Positions 31,942 through 43,174 of a stretch of DNA of 64,000 nucleotides are shown here, one piece after another. The notes under the pieces are model-generated. The model was not told the origin of the DNA, did no database searches, and saw only the letters and a list, made by a program, of their open reading frames with translations. Position numbers and translations under genes: made by a program. This DNA comes from Gnetum montanum. Lineage: Eukaryota; Streptophyta; Gnetopsida; Gnetales; Gnetaceae. The stretch covers positions 8,120-72,119 of the forward strand of contig MNCI01011788.1 in assembly GCA_015680685.1 (NCBI GenBank), read 5' to 3'. Numbering within the stretch: the first letter of the stretch is position 1; each line of letters begins with the position of its first letter.

Positions 31942-34700
31942 TTACATGGATCATTCCTTATAATCTATAAATATATAAGAGGGGTTTTAGGATCGGATTG
32001 CTTCTTGGAAAGATGGCCAACTTTTATCCAATCAATGATTACATATGTCAACATGACAATGTGAACATTAGAGGTCCTTTGATTTAAAGTAAGATCAAAA
32101 GTACTTTTAGAGGTAGATGAGGTAGAATTAATAGCCATGGGTATTTGCAATATTTTTGTAGGGTTTTTCATTCTAAATAATGATCTCTTACGAGGTTTTT
32201 GTTCAAAACCACTAGGATCAATATTTGGCTATAAGTTTACTCTCCTGGTGCATTTTGCTATTATGGCTATGGTGAAATTTTCCCTTGCATAGGTGGAGTA
32301 GGTGGAAAGGATGTGGAAGTTAATAGTGAAGGGGTTGTGAAGGGATATGGAGGAGAAAAAGAAAAAGGAGACTTCCCGCTTAAAGAAGATGGTCTCTAAT
32401 ATTCCAAAAGGTAGAAGTGGTGAGAGAAGGAGGTGTGGTTGGATGAGTCATGAGGGAATACAAGTTGTTGGAAATAATATTCATAAGGATCTAGCTACTT
32501 GTAAGAATACTGCTATTGGAATAGTGGCATCCCCAATAGCTGTAGGTGTTGCCACTATTGGTATTGCTCCTAAAGTTGAGGAGGTACTCCACCCAAATAA
32601 TATGTTTGTTGGTGGAACTACTACTTGTATTTTCCTTATGGATAAGGAAACTACCTAGGTATTTGCCATTTTACAAATTTTTGATTTAATACATACACCC
32701 TAGACTCTTGCAAATGTGACAACACTAGGCAACATTCCTTAGGATGTTCATATAGGCAGATATTACATTTGTCATCATCCATTTTAGAATCTACAACCTC
32801 TTTGACTTCTTTAGCCTTATTCTTTTGTTAATGTTAATCCTTTTTTGCATCCTTCTTTCTCCTTCTATCTTGACCACACCTCTCTTAGTCTGCTCTTTCT
32901 TCTATAATTTTGAGATCTGTTTGGAACTTCTAAACAACTTAGTTAAGTCTTCCTATGTACCACCTTGTTAAGAGATGCTTCCTCCTTTGAATCATAGAAA
33001 CATACCTCCCTTTTGAAAATGGAGGGATTCCTATTATACTCCTTTACACTTTCACATTTTTTCAGCTCCCCTTCTTCTTTGGCCACTTATTTAATTAGCC
33101 TTTCAATCTAATGGGCCTACATTTTAAAGAATCTTCCTTAGGCCTAGTCCTCAAGAGTTTCCCTTATCTTATTCTAGATTCCATCTCTGATATGGTGAAG
33201 TTCTTTCCTTTGAGAGTACCCATGGCTTGGGTATTGCTGAAACAAAGAGTAGTACTTGCCCATGACTATATCTAAGGACTCATGATTTTCATGTTTCCAT
33301 CCTTGGATTTGCTTCTACAAGTTAGACACTCTTGAGTACATTTGATATTTGTTGTTGAATAGTTCCAGGATGGTGCTCCATTGATGAATAGATCCTAGTT
33401 CCAAGGATTGGTACTAGCTTTCTACTTCCTTGATGAGTGTTCTTAGGAATAATTTAAGTTTTTGCCATTCGTTTTCTATGTTTTTGCAAGGCACAAGCAT
33501 CATGAAAGGCTTGGAGATGATTATGAGAATTTGCATTATATTCCCCTTTGAACTTGATGATATTATTCATATCCAACCTCTTATTATTTCTAACGTTTTT
33601 ATGCCTCTGGGAATTCTCCCTACCTTTGAAATATTAATCATGTTTCTAGTAGCTAGTAGAGGCTCATCCTAGTCATTTCATTCATGGTGGCCCCTTTCAT
33701 GGCTATGACACTTATGATGAGTCTTGTTGTGGCTTCACTCCTAATGGTGTTCTTCTTCCCCTTGTGGTTGTCTCTACCTTCAGTCTTGATCATTTTGGTA
33801 GAATCTTCGTTCATCTCTATCTTACTATTCATCTCCATCCTAGTTCCGACTACTCCTTTTGTCTCTACCCTGGCTCTTCTTATCAAAGTTTGATGATGAA
33901 TAGGATGATGAGGGTGAAGAAGGAGAACTAGTAGAATGGTTCCTACAAGTTCTTCTTCTTCAATACATATCCTTGTCCTTCTATTTTTCTTTTTCCTACT
34001 CCCTATGATTCTCCTTGCTTTTAGAAAAATGACTAGGATTTCTTTCCTTTAAGGCTTCCTAGTCTTAAGACCCTATCTTCCCATCACCAAGGTTAATGAA
34101 ACTTGACTGTACCCATTGGTGAAGGGTATCCTACTCAAAGGAAGGAGGAGAATTTGTATATTAGGATTGGCCAAAAAATAAATCCTCAACCTCTTTATGC
34201 TACTACAAGAATAATGAAGTCAAGATCTTTTTGCCCTTAGAGGCCACATAGCACACTTCCATGTGTTGATCTTTCTGACATTGGGCATCTATAGGTTGAT
34301 AGTCTTGGTAAGTGTGGTCTAAGACTTCATATTTTGCAATGAGTGATTTGATGTCACATTTGATGAGATTTTCCATCAACATGGTAGGAATGAATCAATC
34401 AAGAGGCAACATGATGTTGCCTTCCATGTCCCCCCAATGCATCTATTTATCTTGATGGAGGATGAAAGTGAAATATAGATTATAAAAATCTATATGGGCA
34501 TAGAAAACCCTTAGTTATTGTAGCTTCTTCAGTGTCCTCTATTGTTGATTAGATTCTCTTATGTTTTTTGGAGATTCATATTTTAATTCTTTAACTATTT
34601 TCTTGATTGGATGGTAATGGGTCATTATTATTTTCTCTTTATGATGTCTTTATAGAAATTCATAGTCTATTACTAGTCAACATCCTTAGCTAAACTAAGT
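31942..34700 (-). pseudogene. gag: Element A gag and gag-protease linker, decayed
   Basis: Minus-strand reading: a charged Asp/Arg/Gln-rich N-terminal stretch (33886-33660), then the Gag domain (KNIENEWQKLKLFLRTLIKE, QWSTILELFNNKYQMYSRVS, YYSLFQQYPSHGYSQRKELH; 33490-33190), the zinc knuckle CNICLYEHPKECC (32729-32767), and a linker to 31965 with FDLTLNQRTSNVHIVMLTYV. The knuckle has the same C-x2-C-x3-H-x4-C spacing as in B and D. An opposite-strand ORF of 103 codons (32347-32655) is a shadow. Numerous stops. Protease resumes at 22675 beyond element C. Confidence 0.7.
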
Positions 34701-34717
34701 TCCTAGCAATGGTGCCA
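34700..34717 (-). promoter_or_regulatory. Element A primer binding site (tRNA-Asp type)
   Basis: In sense TGGCACCATTGCTAGGA, one base inside the 5' LTR. Over 17 positions it differs from the complement of the tRNA-Asp 3' end at four, all transitions. Confidence 0.75.
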
Positions 34718-34718
34718 A

Positions 34719-35597
34719 TGATGAGTGACAAGTATCCCTTACTCCCAACCATATGAATCATAAGTGTTTACTAGTGATTTGGTCAAATTTTGTAGACTTA
34801 GTTCCTAAGTTTGCTATTGTCTTAAATAGTGAATCAAGAGGTTGTATGATCATTTTCTTCCTAACTCACACTTGTGTTAATGATACATATGGTTAAATGT
34901 AAGTTAAGGCACATGATGTATATTTTTATAAGTATTTTTTATATATTTTATTATCCTAATGGCTAAGTGAATGGATGGTGATTTAACAATTAACTATCTC
35001 ACTAAGTAGCTAGTTTAATAACTAACTATCATAATGTAAAGTAAGCATTCCCACTTGCTATGTATATCTCAAACTTCTATTAATGCTACTAGGTTATCAA
35101 ATGGCTATTACTAGGTGTACCAAATATCCACTACTCATATTACCATGTGCAATACGTCATGCTCAAAGTGGTCATACTTATGTATTTATGGCTAAGTATA
35201 TTAATTAATTAAAAACATGACTATAAATTGCATTAAAAGTAAAGTGTTAATAGTAAATAATAAAATAATCTAAGTGTTGCAATGAATATAAGAAATCTTG
35301 ACTTTATTGTAGTTCACACCAATGCATTTAGGTACATGTCATTTGAATAAAGCACCATGAGCAATCTTTAAAATTCACACTATAAGCACTCAAAGGGAAA
35401 ATATTCTAACTTTAGAGAAATTAAACTACAAGAACTTGGCTATGCTACAAATTCTAAGTATCATAAATGCAACTGCATTTATATAGGAACTACCTATGCT
35501 ACTGTCGAAGCATTTGCATCAACGTGTCTAACCATGCATCGATGGGGCTATGTCAATTCATGTCCATTGATGAAGCCTATCTAAGAAGGACTTATCA
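34719..35597 (-). repeat. Element A 5' LTR
   Basis: Starts TGATGAGTGACAAGTATCCC and ends CTTATCA (decayed TCATCA). TATA-like CCTATATAAATG on the minus strand near 35470-35482. U3 with GCATCGATGGGG and CATTGATGAAG motifs. Partner at 3829-4683. Confidence 0.85.
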
Positions 35598-35602
35598 ATC
35601 TC

Positions 35603-36658
35603 TTAGATCTATTGGATAGTAGAGATATACATGCTATGAGTCTTGAAAACATCATTAAAAAATTTACCAAGTATTCTTAATAACATTTGAAATAAATCAA
35701 CCAAATTTGCAATTGCAATGTTCTATCTCTATATAGTGTGCTTAAATGCAAGCCATTGCAGGAAAATGTGGTATTCATATTTAATGCTATTTTTATTGCA
35801 CAAATGGCATATTCATTCTTAATGAGGAATTTTGTGTGATGTACTTATTTCAACTCTTAAATTATGAGATCCTATTTGTGCTCTACTAATTATTCAAATA
35901 GAAATATTTTTTGCTATCTATGTTTTCCCATAGTTTTTAATATATAGCTTATGTTAAAAATTGTAAACGTGGCTAGAATTATAATAAAGAATGTACTCTT
36001 AAATATTCTATTTATTAAGCTATAGAACTTCTTCATGAAGCCATCCTTGATCATGGGTTTCCATTGTCACTTTTTTAGAATATTTATCTAATGAAGATGT
36101 AGAAAGATTATGAGTGTAAGTGATAAACAGCTTTAACCTCTAATGACATCATCTTTATTTTAAAAAGTATAATATTATATTATGTATGTCTCTTCACTTT
36201 AAATTCATTGAGAAAAAATCATTTGAATGTTTTCTATTTATTTCCAATATTTATTTGGTAGATTAGAACCCTTACAACACACCCATAAAGAATAGTGGAT
36301 TGAACAATAGCATGATAAAGTTGTTTTCAAATATCCCAAGCTAGAATAGATTTCTTATCATCTTTTTGTCAAAGAAAATGTGCATCTTATTTTTTGTATT
36401 GCAAATTAAATTATTATTATTATTTTTAATATTAGCTTTCATTACTAAATACTGACAAAATCCATTAAGAGTATTAAGCATTTTTTGCAATCCTTTCATT
36501 GAATTTGAGATTAAGACAACATCATTAGCATATAGTAAGAGTTTGAAAAGGTTACTTCTAATACTAATTGTAAAATAAGTTGGTAGTTTATGCATACACT
36601 CTTTAATTTTATCAATAAGAAGAACATATAAAGTAAGAGAAAGAGGACACTATTATTT
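35603..36658 (-). pseudogene. Interrupted LINE: reverse transcriptase palm to C-terminus
   Basis: Minus-strand reading gives LTLYVLLIDKIKECMHKLP-like sequence, then LFKLLLYANDVVLISNSMKG (about 36540), the non-LTR RT active site with YADD changed to YAND, then LQKMLNTLNGFCQYLVMKAN. Further left QSTILYGC and a degraded C-terminal zinc-binding region follow. It joins the piece at 43175-45250 across element D and the piece at 3481-3823 across element A. Several stops. Clade not assigned. Confidence 0.75.
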
Positions 36659-36663
36659 AACAC

Positions 36664-37583
36664 TAATGAGCAGTGGCTAGTCCCTATGCCCAATCATATG
36701 AATCACAAGTGTTCACATGCAATCTTGTTGAATTTCGTGGATGAGACTAGTGATGTATCTATATTGTTGGTAGTTTTGTCACATATGGTTTAGTCCAAAG
36801 TGAGGCATATGATTATGATGTTGTTGGAGCCTTAAAATAATCTTAGCATTAACATAGAAATTAATTATTTAATCTAAATAATAACAAGAAAAATTCTAAG
36901 CTAGCCTAAGGGTGATGAGTGTCCATTTCCAACTTGTCGTACACACCTTGAACTCATGTACCCACTACTGGATTCCCAAGTGTTATGCTACTAAGTGAAC
37001 CAAGCAATAACCCTACTAGGATTACCAAGTGAATACATGTTTATGCTTGAAACTAGTCATGCTCCTTCTACCAATTTATTAACATGCATACAAATGTAAA
37101 TATTAACTAAGTACATGAAAAGTAAATTGCATTGAAAGTAAATTTATTCTAAGTCCAAGTGCTGTAATGAATATGAATTAATATTGATCTTATTTCCATT
37201 CATGAAATGTGTCTAGCTATAATGCCACTTGAATAAGATGTCCTACAATAGACTCAAATTCACACTATGGGCACTCACTGATTGTTTGCTAGGATTATAG
37301 GAGAAAACTACAAGAGTCTACCTATACTATTGACCAAATGGTGTCAAATACGTGGTAGGTGCTTACATATTTATAAGAAAATATAGGCATTGCATCAATG
37401 GAGATGTGTTAACACATTTAGCTACATCAATGGGGATGCTTTGATGGGGCTACATCAACACATCTAAGATACATTACCTATTAATGCATTTATGCATTTT
37501 CATCCACACATATGTGTTGATGCATCTAAGATGTGTCAAAGGGGATGCATCGATGAAGTTGGCTAACAAATCATGTCTCATTA
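36664..37583 (-). repeat. Element D 3' LTR
   Basis: Ends TAATGAG and CTCATTA (decayed). Matches 42202-43169, for example GTACATGAAAAGTAAATTGCATTGAAAGTAAAT and GCTAGGATTATRGGAGAAAACTACAAGAGT-type segments. U3 (37380-37583) rich in CATCAATGGGGATG, GATGCATCGATG motifs. Confidence 0.85.
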
Positions 37584-37622
37584 TACCCCCACAACTGACT
37601 AAAAATTCATCCTAAAGTTATA
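37584..37622 (-). promoter_or_regulatory. Element D polypurine tract
   Basis: In sense TTTAGGATGAATTTTTAGTC then AGTTGTGGGGGTA and the LTR start TAATGAGAC; same block as in A, B and C. Confidence 0.75.
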
Positions 37623-39420
37623 TATAAATGGATAAAGTTTCATTACAAAAATTATGCATGACCAAGACCAGATTGGCCACCATTAAAAAATGAGAAAAAA
37701 TACTGGACAAACATCAAAGTTTGCAAAGTTGTAGAGGTCTTCAAAAATCTACTCAAGATGAATCTTCTTGTTGTCACTAGCAGTGGTAGACTTTCCAACC
37801 TTGATTATTATGTTGATGCTTCTTCTATGTAGAACATTTTTGAGGGGTGGACTAAAGTTTTTTCTCATCATCCCATGGGTCTAGTATTCATGTGATGTTT
37901 GAGCTTTAATCCCTGTATGTGCTACTATTTGTCCATGGGCATATCCTCTATTTTTATTCTCTTAGCTTCATTTCCTTTTCTTTTTACAAGACCTTCGACC
38001 TCAAAGATTCTATTTGGCATCATCTAAAATCACCAAATGATCAACATTAGTTCTGAAAATTTCTCATTAATGTTTAACCCTTTTTGAATCCTTAGTTAGC
38101 TCAAAATTTGAAAAAAATTTAGCATGTAAGCTCAAGATAATTTCATAATAATGTTTCCCAAGGCTCTAAGGTAACTAAAATCATCAAGTTGTTCAAGTTA
38201 TTTTGATTATTTTTACTATTAGTTACCATAATGTTCAAAAATGAGGTGTTCGAAAAATTTCAATGGTGTTCTTGAAGATGTGAGGCTTGGTTCAAAGCCA
38301 TGATCAACAAAAGTTATGCAAGTGGGTCCTCCCCAAACCAAGCCCGTGCCATAATGCCCTTACATAACCACTCTTGTAGATGTCCATGGGCACATTATAA
38401 GTTAAATGTAGATCATGCCTTTGTTCTAAACAACACACAACTACCTTGGTTAGGATCCTGCACTATACTATACAAAATCATCAGGTTCATAAATGCATGT
38501 AGCAATGAGGTGAATAATAGAATTAGAAGGGATTGTAGAGATTGGGATGTAAGGTACTTAACCATGTCCACAATAGGTTCTTGTGTCAATTGTGATTAAA
38601 ATAACCATCATACCTATCCATCCAAGTTTCATACCAAGTGCATGCCATTAACAATGATCTTGCATTGATGTGTTCTTTCTTGCCTACCATCATGAGTCCA
38701 TAACAACCACAAAGAACAAACATCACTCTAAAAAGAGAAGAAAGAAGAAAAAGGAAGAAAGAAAGGGTCTTAGTTAGAGGGGTTCCTTTAGGCATGAGCC
38801 CCATAACTAGTGCATGTATCCCATTATTATGTTTAAGGGATGTTCTTTGAATTCATANCTGAGGTCACACCCTTTGCCATTCCCACTTGGTCTTTCCCTC
38901 TTTCTTCAAGGCAAAATGATCAGTAATTAATTTTTGTTTCATGTAAGAGGAACCATATTATTTTCATGATAAAGATCATTTATTTAGAGGACTAGAGAAA
39001 TGGATGATGTGGTCTCACTACTTTGCACAATTATTTATCCAATCATCTTGATAGCATAGGATAAAGACCCAACACATGGTCTTAATATCTACATCACGAT
39101 TGACAATATTTTTATTAATAAATACTTAGTAGATATTCATAAAACATAAAGGAAATGACTCAATAAAAGACAAAACTATAGAGAAAATAAAAATAACAAG
39201 AAATGGAAAACATATCAAGAATTAGAAAATATTTTAAGAAATAGTAAAAGAATAAAAAATTGTAAAACAAAAAAGTGAAAATGCACTTATTAGTTCTTGA
39301 TTCAAGATGAAGCATCTCCCTCATGACTAAACTCATGGACGAGAATTTAGAAAATGGACCACACATTCCCTTAGTTATACACCATAAGTTTTCCATTTAT
39401 CATCTTTAATGATTTAATTT
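37623..39420 (-). other. Element D 3' internal and conserved untranslated block
   Basis: Shared segments: GTGGGTCCTCCCCAAACCAAGC (38319 on), CTTAGTTAGAGGGGTTCCTTTAGGCATG (38770 on), GAGGTCACACCCTTTGCCATTCCC (38862 on), an A-rich tract (39160-39290) and a polypurine-like motif (39313-39331). Between 37623 and 38300 nothing readable remains of an aORF. Ambiguous base n at 38858. Small ORFs on both strands here have no recognisable domain. Confidence 0.55.
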
Positions 39421-39799
39421 TTTCCTTGGTAGCACATTTAACAGTGATGATAATCACATTTTGATCATTTGAAGACACATATTTAGCTAGACTAGAAGAC
39501 GTTTTCTTTCTAAGGACTCCAGACATGTTTCCTTATTTATTTTCTATTTTACTTCATGTGTCTTCTTGTTTAACATCTTATTTTAGTATATAGTCAAAGT
39601 GTAATATATTCTCTAAGTTCTCTGTTTGGTTCATTTTCTTAGGATAAGAACTAATAAGTGGGTTGGATGTTTCCATGCATCTTTTGAAGGGTTTTGTATT
39701 CTCATTGTTGAGCCACTAGGTGTTTTTCGATTTAGTGGCTATTGTGTAGACTTAGTTTTTTGTTTGTTGTGGGTTAGTATAGAGATCATGTTAACAATT

Positions 39800-42180
39800 T
39801 AAACTTTTGACCCACAACTGCACCCTTTATCATTATTAGTCATGCATGGGATTTTCTATCTCTCCACAATGATGGGTTCATCTTTTATGGTTTGCATCAA
39901 AGTCATAATAGTTGTTTCCTTTTACATACGATTAGGAGACATTATTTGTGTGAGGATAGGGGTTGTATCATATTGTCTTTGTGCTAGTTTTGATGAGCTA
40001 GTAGGTCTACTAGTTTTATTCACATGTGTGGGAATTGACCTAAAGAAAGGACATTTTTGAGACTTTTGCTGAGATCTACTAACAGTATCATTTACTTGTA
40101 TGTTCACATCACAAGTGATATTCTTCTATTGAGGTTGTGAAGCCAATCCTTCTTGCATTATTGGTGGTGACATATGTTGGAAGGAAGTATGAGAGAATTA
40201 AGGATGTGACAAAGGATAAGAGATATGAGATGGTGATCCCAACAAAGATGTTGTGGGTTGATGGTATTCAGGAGAGTAGTAGTAGTAATTTGAGGTAAAG
40301 TAGAATCATTTGGAGAAACATATTGTTGAACATAGTATTTATAAGGATATGGTTAGCAATAATGGTATTGTTGGGTTTTTGATGGCATCCCCCATGACTA
40401 TGGGTTTTCCTCTATGGTTGATAGTAGTTTTGAGGTTGATGAGAAGTCCCACTAGGATTGTACTATTGGTTGTAGGAGTATCTATAATTGCCTTGTGGAT
40501 AGGGCAATCTTCTAGGCATTTACTTTTCCATGAAGTTGGGATTCAAAGAAAAAGCCTCAAACTCTTATAGATGTAACATAACTAGGCAAGAGCCCTTTAG
40601 ATGTTCATGTTGGCAAATGTCACATACATGATCCTCGTTTGTATCTAAGCCTGTAACCTCTTCTACTATATCTATGTTCTATTTTTTCTGATAAGTGTCC
40701 CTACATCTTTGTTTGTTCTTTTTCCTCTTCTTGTTTTGATCACTTGATCCTTTTTACTTTACCTTCTCCCTATGATTTTCAAGTAGGTTGTAACTTTTTC
40801 ATTCATCAAATCCCACATCATATCTACCCTTGCTTCAATCTCAATGATAGACTTTTGTATTGGCAAGGTTTTTTCATCAAAAATTTTCTCTCTTTCTTGA
40901 TCATAAATATGGACCTCTTTTTTGAGAAGATTTGGATCCTAGTTATATTCCTCTACACTCTCCCTTTTATATAACTCTCATTCTTCTTTTGCCACTTATT
41001 TCAACTAGCCTTTGTATTTGATGGGCTCTAAATTTTGATAATCATCCTTGGGCATAGATCCCAAGGGTCTCCCTTGTTTTGTTATGAAGCCCATCTATGA
41101 TGTGAAGAATCTTCTTTTTCTGAAAAAAAAACCATGGCCTAGACATTTATGTAGTAGAGAATAGTATCTGTCCAAGGCTACATCCAAGGATTCATGGTTT
41201 TCTTGCTTCCTCCCTTGTATTTGTTTTCTTATATTGGACACTATTTCATAGGTTTGGTATTTTTTATTGAAGAGCTCAAGCATTGTGGACCACCAGCAAA
41301 TTAAATTTGGTTCCAACAATCTATACCAACTTTTAGCTTCTTCTATTAGTATCCTAGGAGAAAGCTTAAGCTTTTTCCACTTACTTTTGATATTTTGCAA
41401 GCTGTAAGCACCATGGAAGGCTTGTAAATAATGTTATGGATCATAATTATAGCCTCCCTCAAATTTAGAAACTTTATTCATATCAAGCCATTTGATTCAG
41501 CTTTTCCTTTGATGCCCATGTGATATTCTAACTACACCTCCACCAACCCCACCCCCCTCCCCTCCTAATCTGTATCATTCTCCTAATAGCCAACAAGAGT
41601 TCATCTTTATCAGACATGTCATGGTGATAATCTCTATTTCTATTTGTCTGATAATTATGGTCTTGTTTATGCTCACTTTGATGTCTTTCATATTGTCTTT
41701 GATTTTCATTTCTATCTTTATCTTGATCCCTTAGTGGAGCTCTATCTCCATACATCTCCTCAACTTCATCAAAACTAGACATTGAGGATGAAGAGGAAGA
41801 TGACGAACTAGGAGAATCATCATGGCTTCTATATCTCCCCTTATGGTCCCTTGATTTATCTCTTCTAGGTTTGGTGGAGGTCCTCCATCCCCTCTAGGGT
41901 TGTTTGCATTAGTTGAACGTAGTCTTTAAATGTAGTAAGGGTTTAAAGGGGCATATGAAAACCCTGCATTTAGTGATTCACTCCAATTCTCTTCAATATA
42001 GATCCTATCATTTCTCCTATCAATGTTCTCATCATGTGATGGATTATTAGCTTTATGTGAAGGAGACATGTTTTTAATTAATAATGTGTGTGACTTAAAA
42101 TATTAATATTTTCAAAAAGATAAATTGTTAATGCTTGAACAATGATTATTTATAATGTGACTAATCTATATCACTAACAC
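39800..42180 (-). pseudogene. gag: Element D gag, decayed
   Basis: Minus-strand reading: an N-terminal strongly charged segment (41782-41560) with MSSFDEVEEMYGDRAPLRDQ and a His/Asp/Arg/Gln-rich stretch, then the Gag domain in a 101-codon open segment (41400-41098; KWKKLKLSPRILIEEAKSWY, WWSTMLELFNKKYQTYEIVS, YYSLLHKCLGHG), then the zinc knuckle CDICQHEHLKGSC at 40586-40624 with C-x2-C-x3-H-x4-C spacing, then a Ser/Thr/Asn-rich tail. Pol should follow but sequence passes straight to the untranslated block. Overlapping plus-strand ORFs are shadows. Confidence 0.75.
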
Positions 42181-42182
42181 CA

Positions 42183-42200
42183 TCCCTAATAACGGTGCCA
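42183..42200 (-). promoter_or_regulatory. Element D primer binding site (tRNA-Asp type)
   Basis: In sense TGGCACCGTTATTAGGGA, one base inside the 5' LTR; same type as A, B and C. Confidence 0.75.
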
Positions 42201-42201
42201 A

Positions 42202-43169
42202 TGATGAGTAACAAGTACCCCCTACACATAACCACATGAATCATAAGCATTCACAGGAAATCCAGTTGAATTCCATGGATGGCACTAGTATGGTATCTAG
42301 ATTGTTAAGCATTGATCGCAGGTCATTATCTTCTCACTTAGACTAGTGGTAGTTTTTTTAGATATGGTTTAGTTCAAAGTGAGACATATGATTATGATGT
42401 TATTGGGGCCTTAAACTAACCTTTAAAATAACACAGAAATTAATTATTTAATCTAAATAATAACAAGAAGGTAAATTCTAAAATAGCCTAAGGGAAATAA
42501 GTGTTCGTTCCCAGCTTACTGTACACATCCTAAATTTATGTACCCACTACTGGGATTACTAAGTGTTATGCTACTGGGAAAACCAAGCAATAATGTTGTT
42601 GGTATTACCAAGTGAATATGTGTTTACACTCAAAATTAGTTGTGCTCATTCTATCCATTGATTAATGTGCATGGAAATGTAAATATTAACTAAGTACATG
42701 AAAAGTAAATTGCATTGAAAGTAAATCTATTCTAAGTCAAAGTGTTGTAATGACTATGAATCTATCTCAATCTTATTGCCATTTATGGAATGTGTCTAGG
42801 TACAATGCCACTAGAATAAGACATCATACAACTGACTCAAATTGACACTGCATGCACTCACTAATTGTTTGCTAGGATTATGGGAGAAAACTACAAGAGT
42901 ATAGCTACATTGTTGACCAAATGGTGCCAAATATGTGGTGGGTGTTTGCACATTTATAGGCAAATATAAGCATTGCATTGACGAAGATGCATTAATGCAT
43001 TTATCTACATCGATGGGGATGCATCGATGAGGATGCGTTGACAAGGCTACGTTAATGCATCTAAGATGTGTTGCCCATTCATGCATCTATGCATTTTCAT
43101 CCACACATATACATCGATGCATTAATGGGGATGCGTTGATGAAGCTACCCAACATATCACATCTCATCA
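42202..43169 (-). repeat. Element D 5' LTR
   Basis: Starts TGATGAGTAACAAGTACCCCC and ends ATCTCATCA. TATA-like GCCTATAAATGTG on the minus strand near 42949-42961. U3 (42975-43169) with CATCGATGGGGATGCATCGATG-type motifs. It is 48 bp longer than its partner. Confidence 0.85.
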
Positions 43170-43174
43170 AGCAC

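Larger units (their letters stand above)
3829..35597 (-). mobile_element. Element A: Athila-like Ty3/Gypsy retrotransposon, nested host of B and C
   Basis: The LTRs at 3829-4683 and 34719-35597 share sequence throughout (for example AGTATCCC, CCAACCATATGAATCA, TAGACTTAGTTCCTAAGTTT) and end in decayed TGATGA/TCATCA. A tRNA-Asp-type primer site lies inside the right LTR and a polypurine tract inside the left one, so the element reads right to left. Without B and C it is about 13 kb. Modules in sense order: gag, linker, protease, RT, RNase H, [B], integrase, untranslated block, internal promoter-like module, aORF. C sits in the gag-protease linker. All coding parts have many stops. Target site TTCTC/ATCTC (4 of 5). 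Confidence 0.85.
36664..43169 (-). mobile_element. Element D: gag-only Ty3/Gypsy element, pol and aORF missing
   Basis: LTRs at 36664-37583 and 42202-43169; primer site 42183-42200; polypurine tract 37584-37596. The internal 4.6 kb holds gag (about 42180-39800), then directly the conserved untranslated block (39420-38300), then short unassigned sequence to the tract. No RT, RNase H or integrase motif and no aORF or internal TATA/U3 module. Flanks AACAC (36659-36663) and AGCAC (43170-43174) are the probable target duplication. It split the RT gene of the LINE just before the conserved QGCPLS region. Confidence 0.85.

Noticed and set aside
32347-32655. 103-codon plus-strand ORF
   Set aside because: Shadow of the element A Gag region on the opposite strand, which carries the zinc knuckle just to the right.
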